Below, piece by piece: positions 1 to 5,472 of a DNA stretch of 5,472 bases. The first letter of the stretch is position 1. Each line of letters opens with the position of its first letter. Source of the stretch: Alphaproteobacteria bacterium MarineAlpha10_Bin3 (lineage in GTDB: Bacteria; Pseudomonadota; Alphaproteobacteria; UBA8366; GCA-2717185); NCBI GenBank assembly GCA_002937525.1, contig PTKA01000128.1, positions 1-5,472 of the forward strand, read 5' to 3'. The translations under genes were made by a program, and so were the position numbers. The notes beneath the pieces are model-generated. The model was not told the origin of the DNA, did no database searches, and saw only the letters and a program-made list of their open reading frames with translations.

Positions 1-167
1 CCCGCGGCGCAAATCAGCGCGCCCGCATGCAGAAGTATGATCGTCGGCTCGACCTTTGGCCAAACACCGAGCGGCCACGGCAGATAGGCGGCGAACGGCG
101 CCAGCAGGAAGATGACGATGCCGCCGCCGGTCAACCAATCGACGGCGCGCTTCGATCCGCCGGGCAT
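1..167 (-). CDS. Membrane protein, N-terminal part only (runs off left edge)
   Basis: About 55 residues are visible, read from an ATG at 167 leftward. After a short basic N-terminus (MPGGSKRAVDW) there is a hydrophobic segment at residues 12-32 (GGGIVIFLLAPFAAYLP), a short polar turn (WPKVEP), and the start of a second hydrophobic segment from residue 41 (TILLHAGALICAA). This is the look of a polytopic inner-membrane protein. Being divergent from a polysaccharide operon, it could be an O-antigen polymerase or ligase or a membrane glycosyltransferase, but too little is visible to assign a family. The start is uncertain: the frame stays open upstream, and a CTG at 203 would add 12 residues. A purine-rich AAGGAA lies about 14 bases before the ATG, farther than usual. 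That a gene is here is fairly likely; its function is unknown. Confidence 0.6.
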   Translation of the reverse strand, partial: MPGGSKRAVDWLTGGGIVIFLLAPFAAYLPWPLGVWPKVEPTIILLHAGALICAA

Positions 168-214
168 GGGCGCGCTGGGCGTTCCTTGCGTTGCCGTGGC
201 CAGTGTGCCGCCCC

Positions 215-243
215 AATTATTGTTACGCCGGTTCTGCGATAAT
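215..243 (+). promoter_or_regulatory. Candidate extended -10 promoter for the polysaccharide operon
   Basis: The 168-321 gap is the only substantial non-coding stretch and is AT-richer than the genes around it. It contains TGCGATAAT at 235-243, which fits an extended -10 element (TGnTATAAT with one mismatch). The sequence at the matching -35 place (AATTAT, 215-220) is poor, as is common with extended -10 promoters. Transcription would begin near 250 and leave a leader of about 70 bases before the glycosyltransferase. The same AT-rich core reads TATTAT on the minus strand (244-239), so it could also serve the divergent membrane gene. This is motif matching by eye only. Confidence 0.3.
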
Positions 244-321
244 AGACTAAAGATACGCGCAAATATTGCTTCGCGATACCGGGTCGAAGATGATTGAAAC
301 CGCTATTACGGTGAGGGACGG

Positions 322-1290
322 GTGAGCGCAACATCGGAGTTCACCTCCGTTGTAATCGTGAATTTCAACGCTGGCACCTATCTCGCCGCGGCGGTGGAAA
401 GCGTGCTTGCGCAAAACCAGGCCGTCGAGATCATCGTCATCGACAACAATTCCAGCGACGACAGCATCGCGCGGCTCCAGGACCGGCACTCCGATGCCGA
501 GGTGCTAGTCATTCAACTCGATGCGAATCATGGTTTCGCCCACGCCTGCAATATTGGCATCGCCCAGGCCCGTGGCGCGACGCTGCTGCTGCTCAACCCT
601 GACTGCCGGATGGCGCCCCAGGCGCTGGAGCGGTTGAAGGCGGCGCTGGAGTCGCGCCCTAATCTGGGTATGGTCGGCCCGATGCTGGTCAACCCGGACG
701 GATCCGAGCAACGGGGCGGGCGGCGCGACATTCCCAATCCGTGGCAAATCTTCTGCATGACCCTCCAATTCCATCGCCTGATGCCCAACCATCTCCGCTT
801 CCGAAGTATCAATCTGCATGGCCAGCCGCTGCCGGACAGTCCGGTCGAGGTTCAGGCGATTTCCGGCGCCTGCATGCTGGTGAAGCGCGCCGTGGTGGAA
901 AAGATCAGCTATCTGGACAGCGATTATTTCCTGCATTTCGAGGATCTGGATTGGTGCCTGCGCTTCGCCAATGCGGGGTTTGGCATCCTGTTCGCGCCAC
1001 GGGCCGTGGTCGAGCACACGCAGGGTGTGTGCGGCCGGGGGCGGGTACGGCGCGTCGCCTATCACAAGCACCGGTCGTTGCTGATTTTTCTGCGTAAGAA
1101 TTTCACCCAATACTATCCCTCGTCTTTCATGGCGCTGGTATCCTTCGCCGTCACCTTGCGATTTGCCGTGATCGCCACGGTTTCGCTGTTCGTCCGGCGG
1201 CCGGTCTACCGCGATCCCTGGGAACGGATGGCGCGGTGGCATGATGCTGGACTGGGAGATGAAAATTCCCGGACGGAAGACGATTCGTGA
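322..1290 (+). CDS. Family 2 glycosyltransferase (WbbL/rhamnosyltransferase-like), membrane-associated
   Basis: A 322-residue GT-A fold, GT2-family transferase that would move a sugar from a nucleotide donor to a growing lipid-linked glycan at the cytoplasmic face of the inner membrane. Visible motifs in order: the N-terminal nucleotide-binding strand SVVIVNFNAGTYL (9-21), VIDNNSSDDS (39-48), NHGFAHACNIGI (69-80), the DxD-equivalent LLNPDCRM (90-97), GPMLVNPDGS (119-128), SGACMLVKR (181-189), and the catalytic-base region HFEDLDWCLR (205-214). A hydrophobic segment at 268-291 followed by a basic stretch suggests C-terminal membrane attachment. The overall pattern resembles WbbL-type rhamnosyltransferases, but donor and acceptor cannot be read from sequence. 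The GTG start is preferred because GAGGGA (313-318) lies just upstream and the protein begins correctly for the family. Its stop overlaps the start of the next gene, implying translational coupling. Confidence 0.93.
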   Translation: MSATSEFTSVVIVNFNAGTYLAAAVESVLAQNQAVEIIVIDNNSSDDSIARLQDRHSDAEVLVIQLDANHGFAHACNIGIAQARGATLLLLNPDCRMAPQALERLKAALESRPNLGMVGPMLVNPDGSEQRGGRRDIPNPWQIFCMTLQFHRLMPNHLRFRSINLHGQPLPDSPVEVQAISGACMLVKRAVVEKISYLDSDYFLHFEDLDWCLRFANAGFGILFAPRAVVEHTQGVCGRGRVRRVAYHKHRSLLIFLRKNFTQYYPSSFMALVSFAVTLRFAVIATVSLFVRRPVYRDPWERMARWHDAGLGDENSRTEDDS

Positions 1291-3560
1291 TGCGCGATAG
1301 CGGTATTTTGGCGGCGATTCGCCGCTTCGCGCTGATCGGCAAGGCGGCCTTTAGCGCCCGCTACCGTCTGCATTCGCCGCAAGGCGTGCTGGTTTTGCTG
1401 GCCGCGATTTTCGATCCGTATATTTACGCCCTAACGGTCTATTTCGTGCTGACCACCGTATTTCAGATGAGCGGCGCCGAACGGTTTCATATTCTCCTGA
1501 TCGGGTTTATTTCCTTTCGGTGGGGGATTTCGTCCCTGGTGGCGTCGGCCAATCTGCCCGGCGTCATGGCGCGGATGCGGGAGCATTCCAGCACCCCTCT
1601 ATGCGCGGCGGTCATTGCCGTCGTAACGCCGCCGGCATGTGTCTTTGTGCTGTCCCTGGCAAGCGCCTTTGTCTTTTCGGCCATGCTGGGGTCGCCGCTG
1701 CAATCTTTTGCCGCGATTGCCTGGCTGCCCTTTGTCGTCGCCATACAGGGTGTGTGGACCGTCGCCTTGATTCTGGCCTTGGCGTATATCCGCGGCCGGC
1801 AGATGTTGACCGGCGACGGGCCGGTTGTCGCCGCCGCAAGCCTGATGTGGATTCTCTCGCCGGTGATGTACACCTTCCGCGATATCCCGGAAGGCGCCAG
1901 CAAGCTGCTGACAAGCTACAATCCGGTATCCCATCTTCTTGCCGCCTATCAAAACACCTATTGGTACGGGCAGGCCATCAGCCTGGAGGTGCTGCCCTGG
2001 GTGACGGTTCTGGGCCTTGGCTTGATCGGGCTGCTTGGCCGCTACGTCTTCGGCGGTCCGCGCCGCAATTTAGCCGACGCCAGCCGCCATCGTGCCGGCG
2101 TCAGGCTGGTGTATTTGCGCGCCGGCGCCGCCGAACCGGACGCGGCGGCGGTGCGGCTGACGCCATGGCGCGCCCGTTTCCGGGATCTTCGGGGGCGCGA
2201 TCTGGTCCGGATGATCGTGGCGAATTGGGGATTGAGCCGGTTGGAGCGGGACCACCGCATCGAGGAAATCGCACGAGACAGCACGGTCGAACGGCTGTTC
2301 GACGATTATCTCGCCATCTATCCCGACCAGGCGCTCGACCAGCTCGCTTTTGCCGTGGCGATGCGCTCGCCGGCACCGGCCATCACCCTGGACGGCATTC
2401 TGGATACATTGGCGCCGGGATTCCGTGTTGCGGCCTGGGAGGCGATGGTACGGGCTGCCGAACAGGGGCGAAGCATCGATATCGTCTGCCGGCAGCCGGT
2501 TCCGCCGCCAGATTTGGCTGCCGGTGTCTTTGAAATCATTGGCCCCGGCGGTGTCGTTGCACGAGGCAAAATCGGACCCGAACTGGCGCTGGCCTATGAC
2601 CGGCCAGTGGTGCTGGTGGCGGACGAGATCCCGGTTTCGGCCGCTGGCGCGCAGGAAATTTCGGCCTTTCCGGCCATCCTGGTGACCGGCGCAAGCAGCC
2701 AGATCGGGCAATGCGTGGTGCACCGGCTCTGCCAGGCGCGCCGTCCGGTTGTCGCGCTCGGCCGGGGGCGGCCCAGATATTCGATGAATGCGCATCTGCG
2801 GTTCATCGAAGGGGACCTGGAAAAGACCGGTATCGCGTTCCCGGAATCGCTTTCCTCGGTCGTGCATATCGCCGGAATCTGGCTGTTGCCGAACCATCTT
2901 GACGCGCTTCATGCGCGTGGGGTCCGCCGCATCGTCTGTTTCAGCTCGACGTCGATATTCGTCAAACAGGGGTCGTCGAACATCGGCGAACGCGATCTGG
3001 TGGCGCGCATGAAGGCGGCGGAAGCCGAGGTCGCGGCACGCTGCAAGGTGCTGGGAATCGTCTGGACCGTGCTGCGGCCGACACTAGTCTACGGGCTCGG
3101 AATCGACCGCAACGTGTCGCGCGCGGCCCGGTTCATCCGGCGCTTCGGCGTTTATCCGCTGGCGTCGGCGGCTACCGGCATGCGCCAGCCAGTGCATGCC
3201 GACGACCTCGCGGCGGCGGCGCTGGCCGCGCTGGCAGCACCTGCGGCGGCGGGCCGCAGCTATGAGTTGGGCGGCGGCGAAGTGCTTAATTACCGGGAGA
3301 TGATCGGGCGAATTTTCGATGCGCTGGAGCGCCGGCGGCGGTTCCTCGCCATTCCCGGCCTGGAAATCCTTGCCGCCGTCGTCGGCATCGTATTGCGGCG
3401 CCCCGAAGTGACCGGAGAGATGGTCCGGCGGATGCGTCAGGATCTGGTCTGCGACAACGGCCCGGCCGCGCGTGACCTGTCCTACCGGCCGCGAAATTTC
3501 CTCGCCGGCGGCGGGGCGGATTTGGGCCTCGATGGCATTGACAGCCGGACGCCGAGATAA
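1287..3560 (+). CDS. Fusion: ABC-2 polysaccharide-export permease + degenerate ABC-ATPase-like region + SDR epimerase-like domain
   Basis: 757 residues in one uninterrupted frame. Residues 1-257 form a Wzm/KpsM-like ABC-2 permease: an amphipathic basic N-terminus, then about six hydrophobic segments (near 34-58, 67-87, 105-133, 141-167, 178-195, 233-255), with LSPVMYTFRDIPE (190-202) and YNPVSHLLAAYQ (211-222), which are typical of this family. Residues about 265-445 resemble the second half of a Wzt-type ATPase (LRGRD 301-305, QLAFAVAM 352-359, ITLDGILDTLAPGF 366-379, IIGPGGVVARG 417-427) but have no Walker A, signature or H-loop. Residues 461-745 are an extended/atypical SDR with a Rossmann motif LVTGASSQIG (465-474), SSTSIF (553-558), LRPTLVYGLG (596-605) and RQPVHADDLA (633-642). 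The SDR Tyr of YxxxK is Val572, with Lys576 kept. Polysaccharide permeases are normally about 260 residues and separate. GTG 1287 has GGAAGA six bases upstream; ATG 1290 is equally possible. The permease and SDR calls are firm, the middle region is inference. Confidence 0.88.
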   Translation: MMRDSGILAAIRRFALIGKAAFSARYRLHSPQGVLVLLAAIFDPYIYALTVYFVLTTVFQMSGAERFHILLIGFISFRWGISSLVASANLPGVMARMREHSSTPLCAAVIAVVTPPACVFVLSLASAFVFSAMLGSPLQSFAAIAWLPFVVAIQGVWTVALILALAYIRGRQMLTGDGPVVAAASLMWILSPVMYTFRDIPEGASKLLTSYNPVSHLLAAYQNTYWYGQAISLEVLPWVTVLGLGLIGLLGRYVFGGPRRNLADASRHRAGVRLVYLRAGAAEPDAAAVRLTPWRARFRDLRGRDLVRMIVANWGLSRLERDHRIEEIARDSTVERLFDDYLAIYPDQALDQLAFAVAMRSPAPAITLDGILDTLAPGFRVAAWEAMVRAAEQGRSIDIVCRQPVPPPDLAAGVFEIIGPGGVVARGKIGPELALAYDRPVVLVADEIPVSAAGAQEISAFPAILVTGASSQIGQCVVHRLCQARRPVVALGRGRPRYSMNAHLRFIEGDLEKTGIAFPESLSSVVHIAGIWLLPNHLDALHARGVRRIVCFSSTSIFVKQGSSNIGERDLVARMKAAEAEVAARCKVLGIVWTVLRPTLVYGLGIDRNVSRAARFIRRFGVYPLASAATGMRQPVHADDLAAAALAALAAPAAAGRSYELGGGEVLNYREMIGRIFDALERRRRFLAIPGLEILAAVVGIVLRRPEVTGEMVRRMRQDLVCDNGPAARDLSYRPRNFLAGGGADLGLDGIDSRTPR

Positions 3561-3572
3561 GACATTCGCGCG

Positions 3573-4640
3573 ATGACCGACAAAACCGCGTTGATTACCG
3601 GGGGGACCGGCCAGGACGGTGCCTATCTGGCGGAACTCCTGCTGGCCAAGGGCTATGAAGTGCACGGCATCAAGCGGCGCTCGTCGTCGTTCAATACCGC
3701 CAGGGTTGAACATCTGTACGAGGACCCGCATGATTCCGGCGTGCGTTTCACCATGCATTACGGCGACATGACCGACGCCACCAACCTGATCCGCATCGTG
3801 CAGCAGGTCCAGCCCGACGAAATCTATAATCTGGCGGCGCAAAGCCATGTCCAGGTCAGTTTCGAGACCCCGGAATACACCGCCAATGCGGACGGGCTCG
3901 GTCCGCTGCGCCTGTTGGAAGCGGTCCGTATTCTGGGGCTTGGCGAAAAGGTGCGGTTCTACCAGGCCTCGACCTCCGAGCTGTACGGCAACGCCCCGGC
4001 GCCGCAAAGCGAGACCACGCCGTTCGAGCCGCGCAGCCCCTATGCGGCAGCCAAGCTTTATGGCTACTGGATCACGGTCAACTACCGCGAAGCCTACGGT
4101 TTTCACGCCTCCAACGGCATCCTGTTCAATCACGAAGGACCGCTTCGCGGCGAAACCTTCGTTACCCGCAAGATCACCCGCGCCGTCGCCGCCATCGAAG
4201 CCGGCGCACAGGACCGCATATATCTTGGCAATCTCGACGCCAAACGCGACTGGGGCCACGCCAAGGATTACGTCGAGGGCATGTGGCGCATCGTGCAGCA
4301 GGACGGACCGGGCGATTATGTGCTGGCGACCGGAGAGACGCACAGCGTGCGCGACTTCGTCGACGCGGCGTTCGGGGAAATCGGCGTGGCCATCGAATGG
4401 CGCGGCGCCGGCGTGGACGAGCGCGGGATCGACAGCGCGACCGGCGCGGTGCGCGTCGAAATCGACGAACGCTATTTCCGCCCGACCGAAGTCGATTGCC
4501 TGATCGGCGACCCGGCCAAGGCCGAGCGGGTGCTCGGTTGGCGCGCGACCACGAAATTCGAGGCGCTGGTCCGCGACATGGTGGCGGCCGACCGCGCCGA
4601 TTTCGCCGCCGGTACCCGGCCAAACGGTATCACGGCATGA
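3573..4640 (+). CDS. gmd: GDP-mannose 4,6-dehydratase family enzyme (GMD, possibly GDP-heptose-specific)
   Basis: A full-length (355 residues) extended SDR of the GMD family, which converts GDP-mannose to GDP-4-keto-6-deoxymannose, the precursor of GDP-rhamnose, GDP-fucose and related sugars, in the cytoplasm. The NADP-binding motif is ITGGTGQDG (8-16), followed by [16 protein letters not shown] (34-49), characteristic of GMD. The active-site set is present: Thr134 and Glu136 in ASTSELYG, and Tyr157/Lys161 in [12 protein letters not shown]. Further family hallmarks are [12 protein letters not shown] (86-97), [10 protein letters not shown] (195-204), [17 protein letters not shown] (218-234) and [17 protein letters not shown] (301-317). 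The family signature usually written NHESP-RRG reads NHEGPLRG here (186-193). The start follows the fusion gene by 12 bases with only a weak ribosome-binding site, and the stop overlaps the next start (ATGA). Because it sits beside gmhA, it could instead be a DmhA/WcbK-type GDP-manno-heptose 4,6-dehydratase, a close relative; the sequence alone does not settle this. Confidence 0.93.
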   Translation: MTDKTALITGGTGQDGAYLAELLLAKGYEVHGIKRRSSSFNTARVEHLYEDPHDSGVRFTMHYGDMTDATNLIRIVQQVQPDEIYNLAAQSHVQVSFETPEYTANADGLGPLRLLEAVRILGLGEKVRFYQASTSELYGNAPAPQSETTPFEPRSPYAAAKLYGYWITVNYREAYGFHASNGILFNHEGPLRGETFVTRKITRAVAAIEAGAQDRIYLGNLDAKRDWGHAKDYVEGMWRIVQQDGPGDYVLATGETHSVRDFVDAAFGEIGVAIEWRGAGVDERGIDSATGAVRVEIDERYFRPTEVDCLIGDPAKAERVLGWRATTKFEALVRDMVAADRADFAAGTRPNGITA

Positions 4641-5224
4641 TCGACGCAACCGCCTTCTTCGCCGCTGAATTGGCCGAACATGCCGATGTTATGGCGCAAA
4701 CCCGGCGCGATCTTGGTCCCGAATTCGTGCGTATGCTCGATATCTGGAGCGATGCCATCGAGGCCGGCAACAAGCTGGTCTTTTTCGGCAATGGCGGCAG
4801 CGCCAGCGACGCCCAGCATCTGGCGACCGAACTGACCGTTCGCTACAAGCGCGACCGCGCGCCGATCGCCGCCATCGCCCTGACCACCGACACGTCCGCC
4901 TTGACTGCGATCGGCAACGATCTTGGATTCGACCAGCTCTTTGCCCGCCAGATTGCCGCGATCTGCCAACCCGGCGACGTGGCGGTGGCAATTTCGACCT
5001 CGGGCCGAAGCCCCAACATCATCGCCGGCCTGAAAGCCGCCCGCGATAAAGGCATGCGGCTGACCGGCCTTGGCGGTGGCGACGGCGGCGACATGGCCGG
5101 GCTTGTCGAGACGTTGCTCATTGTCCCCTCGCGCACCACCGCCCGCATCCAGGAAATGCACATCACGCTGGGCCAGATGCTTTGCGGCGCGCTGGAATTG
5201 CGGCTCGGACTGGTGGAATGTTGA
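4637..5224 (+). CDS. gmhA: GmhA-type sedoheptulose-7-phosphate isomerase (SIS domain)
   Basis: 195 residues, close to the 192 of E. coli GmhA. The family isomerises D-sedoheptulose 7-phosphate to D-glycero-D-manno-heptose 7-phosphate, the first step toward ADP- or GDP-activated heptose for LPS core or capsule. The SIS-domain motifs are clear: [18 protein letters not shown] (49-66), which carries the expected metal/catalytic His61 and Glu65; [17 protein letters not shown] (79-95); the sugar-phosphate loop [10 protein letters not shown] (118-127); and the C-terminal [15 protein letters not shown] (169-183) with Gln172. The residue aligned with E. coli His180, a metal and catalytic ligand, is Gln180 here. 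The start is the ATG that overlaps the dehydratase stop (ATGA at 4637-4640), without an obvious ribosome-binding site, so translation is probably coupled. The frame is open far upstream, but that extension only shadows the dehydratase gene. A DiaA-like or other non-isomerase SIS protein is the main alternative. Confidence 0.88.
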   Translation: MIDATAFFAAELAEHADVMAQTRRDLGPEFVRMLDIWSDAIEAGNKLVFFGNGGSASDAQHLATELTVRYKRDRAPIAAIALTTDTSALTAIGNDLGFDQLFARQIAAICQPGDVAVAISTSGRSPNIIAGLKAARDKGMRLTGLGGGDGGDMAGLVETLLIVPSRTTARIQEMHITLGQMLCGALELRLGLVEC

Positions 5225-5258
5225 GGGTCGGAGCCGGGGCTGGTTATTCGCCATAAGC

Positions 5259-5472
5259 TTGTTGCTTGGCTCTGGCATGATGTTGCCGAGCAAGCCGGCA
5301 CAGGCCCTGGATTGGCGTGATTTTTGGCAAACACCCAATCAGCAAGGCGCCGAGGCCTATGCCAATGAAGAGCACTCCACCGCCGCTGTACTATTCGAAT
5401 CCAGCCAGTGGCGCGGTGCCGCTAATTACCGATCGGGGAATTATGAGGCAGCCATAGCCTCCTACAGCGCCG
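5259..5472 (+). CDS. TPR protein resembling the C-terminal half of VWA/TPR (BatB-like) proteins; likely 5'-truncated, runs off right edge
   Basis: The frame from about 5223 encodes an arginine-rich lead (EGRSRGW), a hydrophobic segment (LFAISLLLGSGMMLP), then a signal-peptidase-like site PAQA before LDWRDFWQTPNQQG, and continues with AVLFESSQWRGAANY and YRSGNYEAAIASYSA, which has the TPR pattern. In BatB-like aerotolerance proteins, a von Willebrand A domain is followed by a membrane segment ending in RRGW-type sequence, then LDWxDLWxxPDQQG and TPR repeats. This fragment matches that second part from the membrane segment onward. No VWA domain precedes it: the bases before 5222 belong to the isomerase. 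No ATG or GTG with a ribosome-binding site opens the frame; TTG 5259 or 5262 and ATG 5277 or 5280 are the only candidates, and all cut into the hydrophobic segment. GC content (about 58%) is lower than in the preceding genes. It may be a remnant of an interrupted gene or a short stand-alone TPR lipoprotein-like gene; the true start is uncertain. Confidence 0.55.
   Translation, partial: MLLGSGMMLPSKPAQALDWRDFWQTPNQQGAEAYANEEHSTAAVLFESSQWRGAANYRSGNYEAAIASYSA

Noticed and set aside
220..243. TTGTTA/GATAAT as a classical sigma-70 promoter pair
   Set aside because: The spacer is only 12 bases, too short; only the extended -10 reading was kept as a weak candidate.
259..269. Palindrome GCAAATATTGC as an operator
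   Set aside because: Four-base arms around three bases are expected by chance, and no second copy is seen in the intergenic region.
505..1242. Minus-strand open frame of 245 codons across the glycosyltransferase
   Set aside because: Antisense shadow of a clear GT2 gene; the product is His/Arg/Pro-rich with no domain signal.
1520..2533. Alternative plus-strand frame of 337 codons within the fusion gene
   Set aside because: Its translation is Arg/Cys/Gly-rich low-complexity sequence, while the overlapping frame gives membrane segments and family motifs.
4283..4636. N-terminal extension of the isomerase frame upstream of ATG 4637
   Set aside because: This part is read out of frame through the dehydratase and gives Arg-rich nonsense. 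The SIS protein starts naturally at 4637 with family-like length.
3084..4649. Long minus-strand open frame (521 codons)
   Set aside because: It lies antisense to the SDR domain and the dehydratase, whose family motifs are unmistakable. Its translation is rich in Arg/Ala/Gly without recognisable motifs, as expected for a GC-rich shadow frame.
5232..5241. Short inverted repeat AGCCGGGGCT after gmhA as a terminator
   Set aside because: The stem is only four base pairs, with a two-base loop and no T-run afterwards, so it is not a credible terminator.

Overview
The window is GC-rich (roughly 60-68% in the coding core) with codon use biased toward G/C at third positions. The gene content is a surface-polysaccharide (O-antigen or capsule) locus. 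An alphaproteobacterium, perhaps Rhodospirillales-like, fits the style of these proteins, but this is inference from protein character and not from a marker gene.

Layout. Positions 1-167 hold the N-terminus of a membrane protein on the minus strand that runs off the left edge. A gap of about 150 bases (168-321) separates it from a divergent plus-strand unit and probably carries the promoter(s). The plus-strand unit has four tightly packed genes: (1) a family 2 glycosyltransferase, 322-1290; (2) a 757-residue fusion, 1287-3560, made of an ABC-2 polysaccharide-export permease, a middle region that looks like an ABC ATPase with its catalytic motifs lost, and a C-terminal extended-SDR (NAD-dependent epimerase-like) domain; (3) a GDP-mannose 4,6-dehydratase-family enzyme, 3573-4640; (4) a GmhA-type sedoheptulose-7-phosphate isomerase, 4637-5224. 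Genes 1/2 and 3/4 overlap by 4 bases, and genes 2/3 are 12 bases apart, so this reads as one operon. After the isomerase the base composition falls to about 58% GC. The frame then encodes a signal-peptide-like stretch plus the start of a TPR region of the kind found in the C-terminal half of VWA/TPR (BatB-like) proteins, with no convincing start of its own.

How the genes may work together. The dehydratase and the isomerase supply nucleotide-activated deoxy-sugar and/or heptose, the glycosyltransferase adds a sugar to a lipid-linked glycan, and the permease part of the fusion would help move the finished glycan across the inner membrane. A GMD-like enzyme next to gmhA also raises the possibility of a GDP-6-deoxy-heptose pathway instead of, or as well as, ordinary GDP-mannose and core-heptose roles.

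The most unusual items are the tripartite permease / dead-ATPase-like / SDR protein, the loss of a conserved active-site histidine in the GmhA homologue, and the apparent 5' truncation of the TPR gene at the edge of the cluster.
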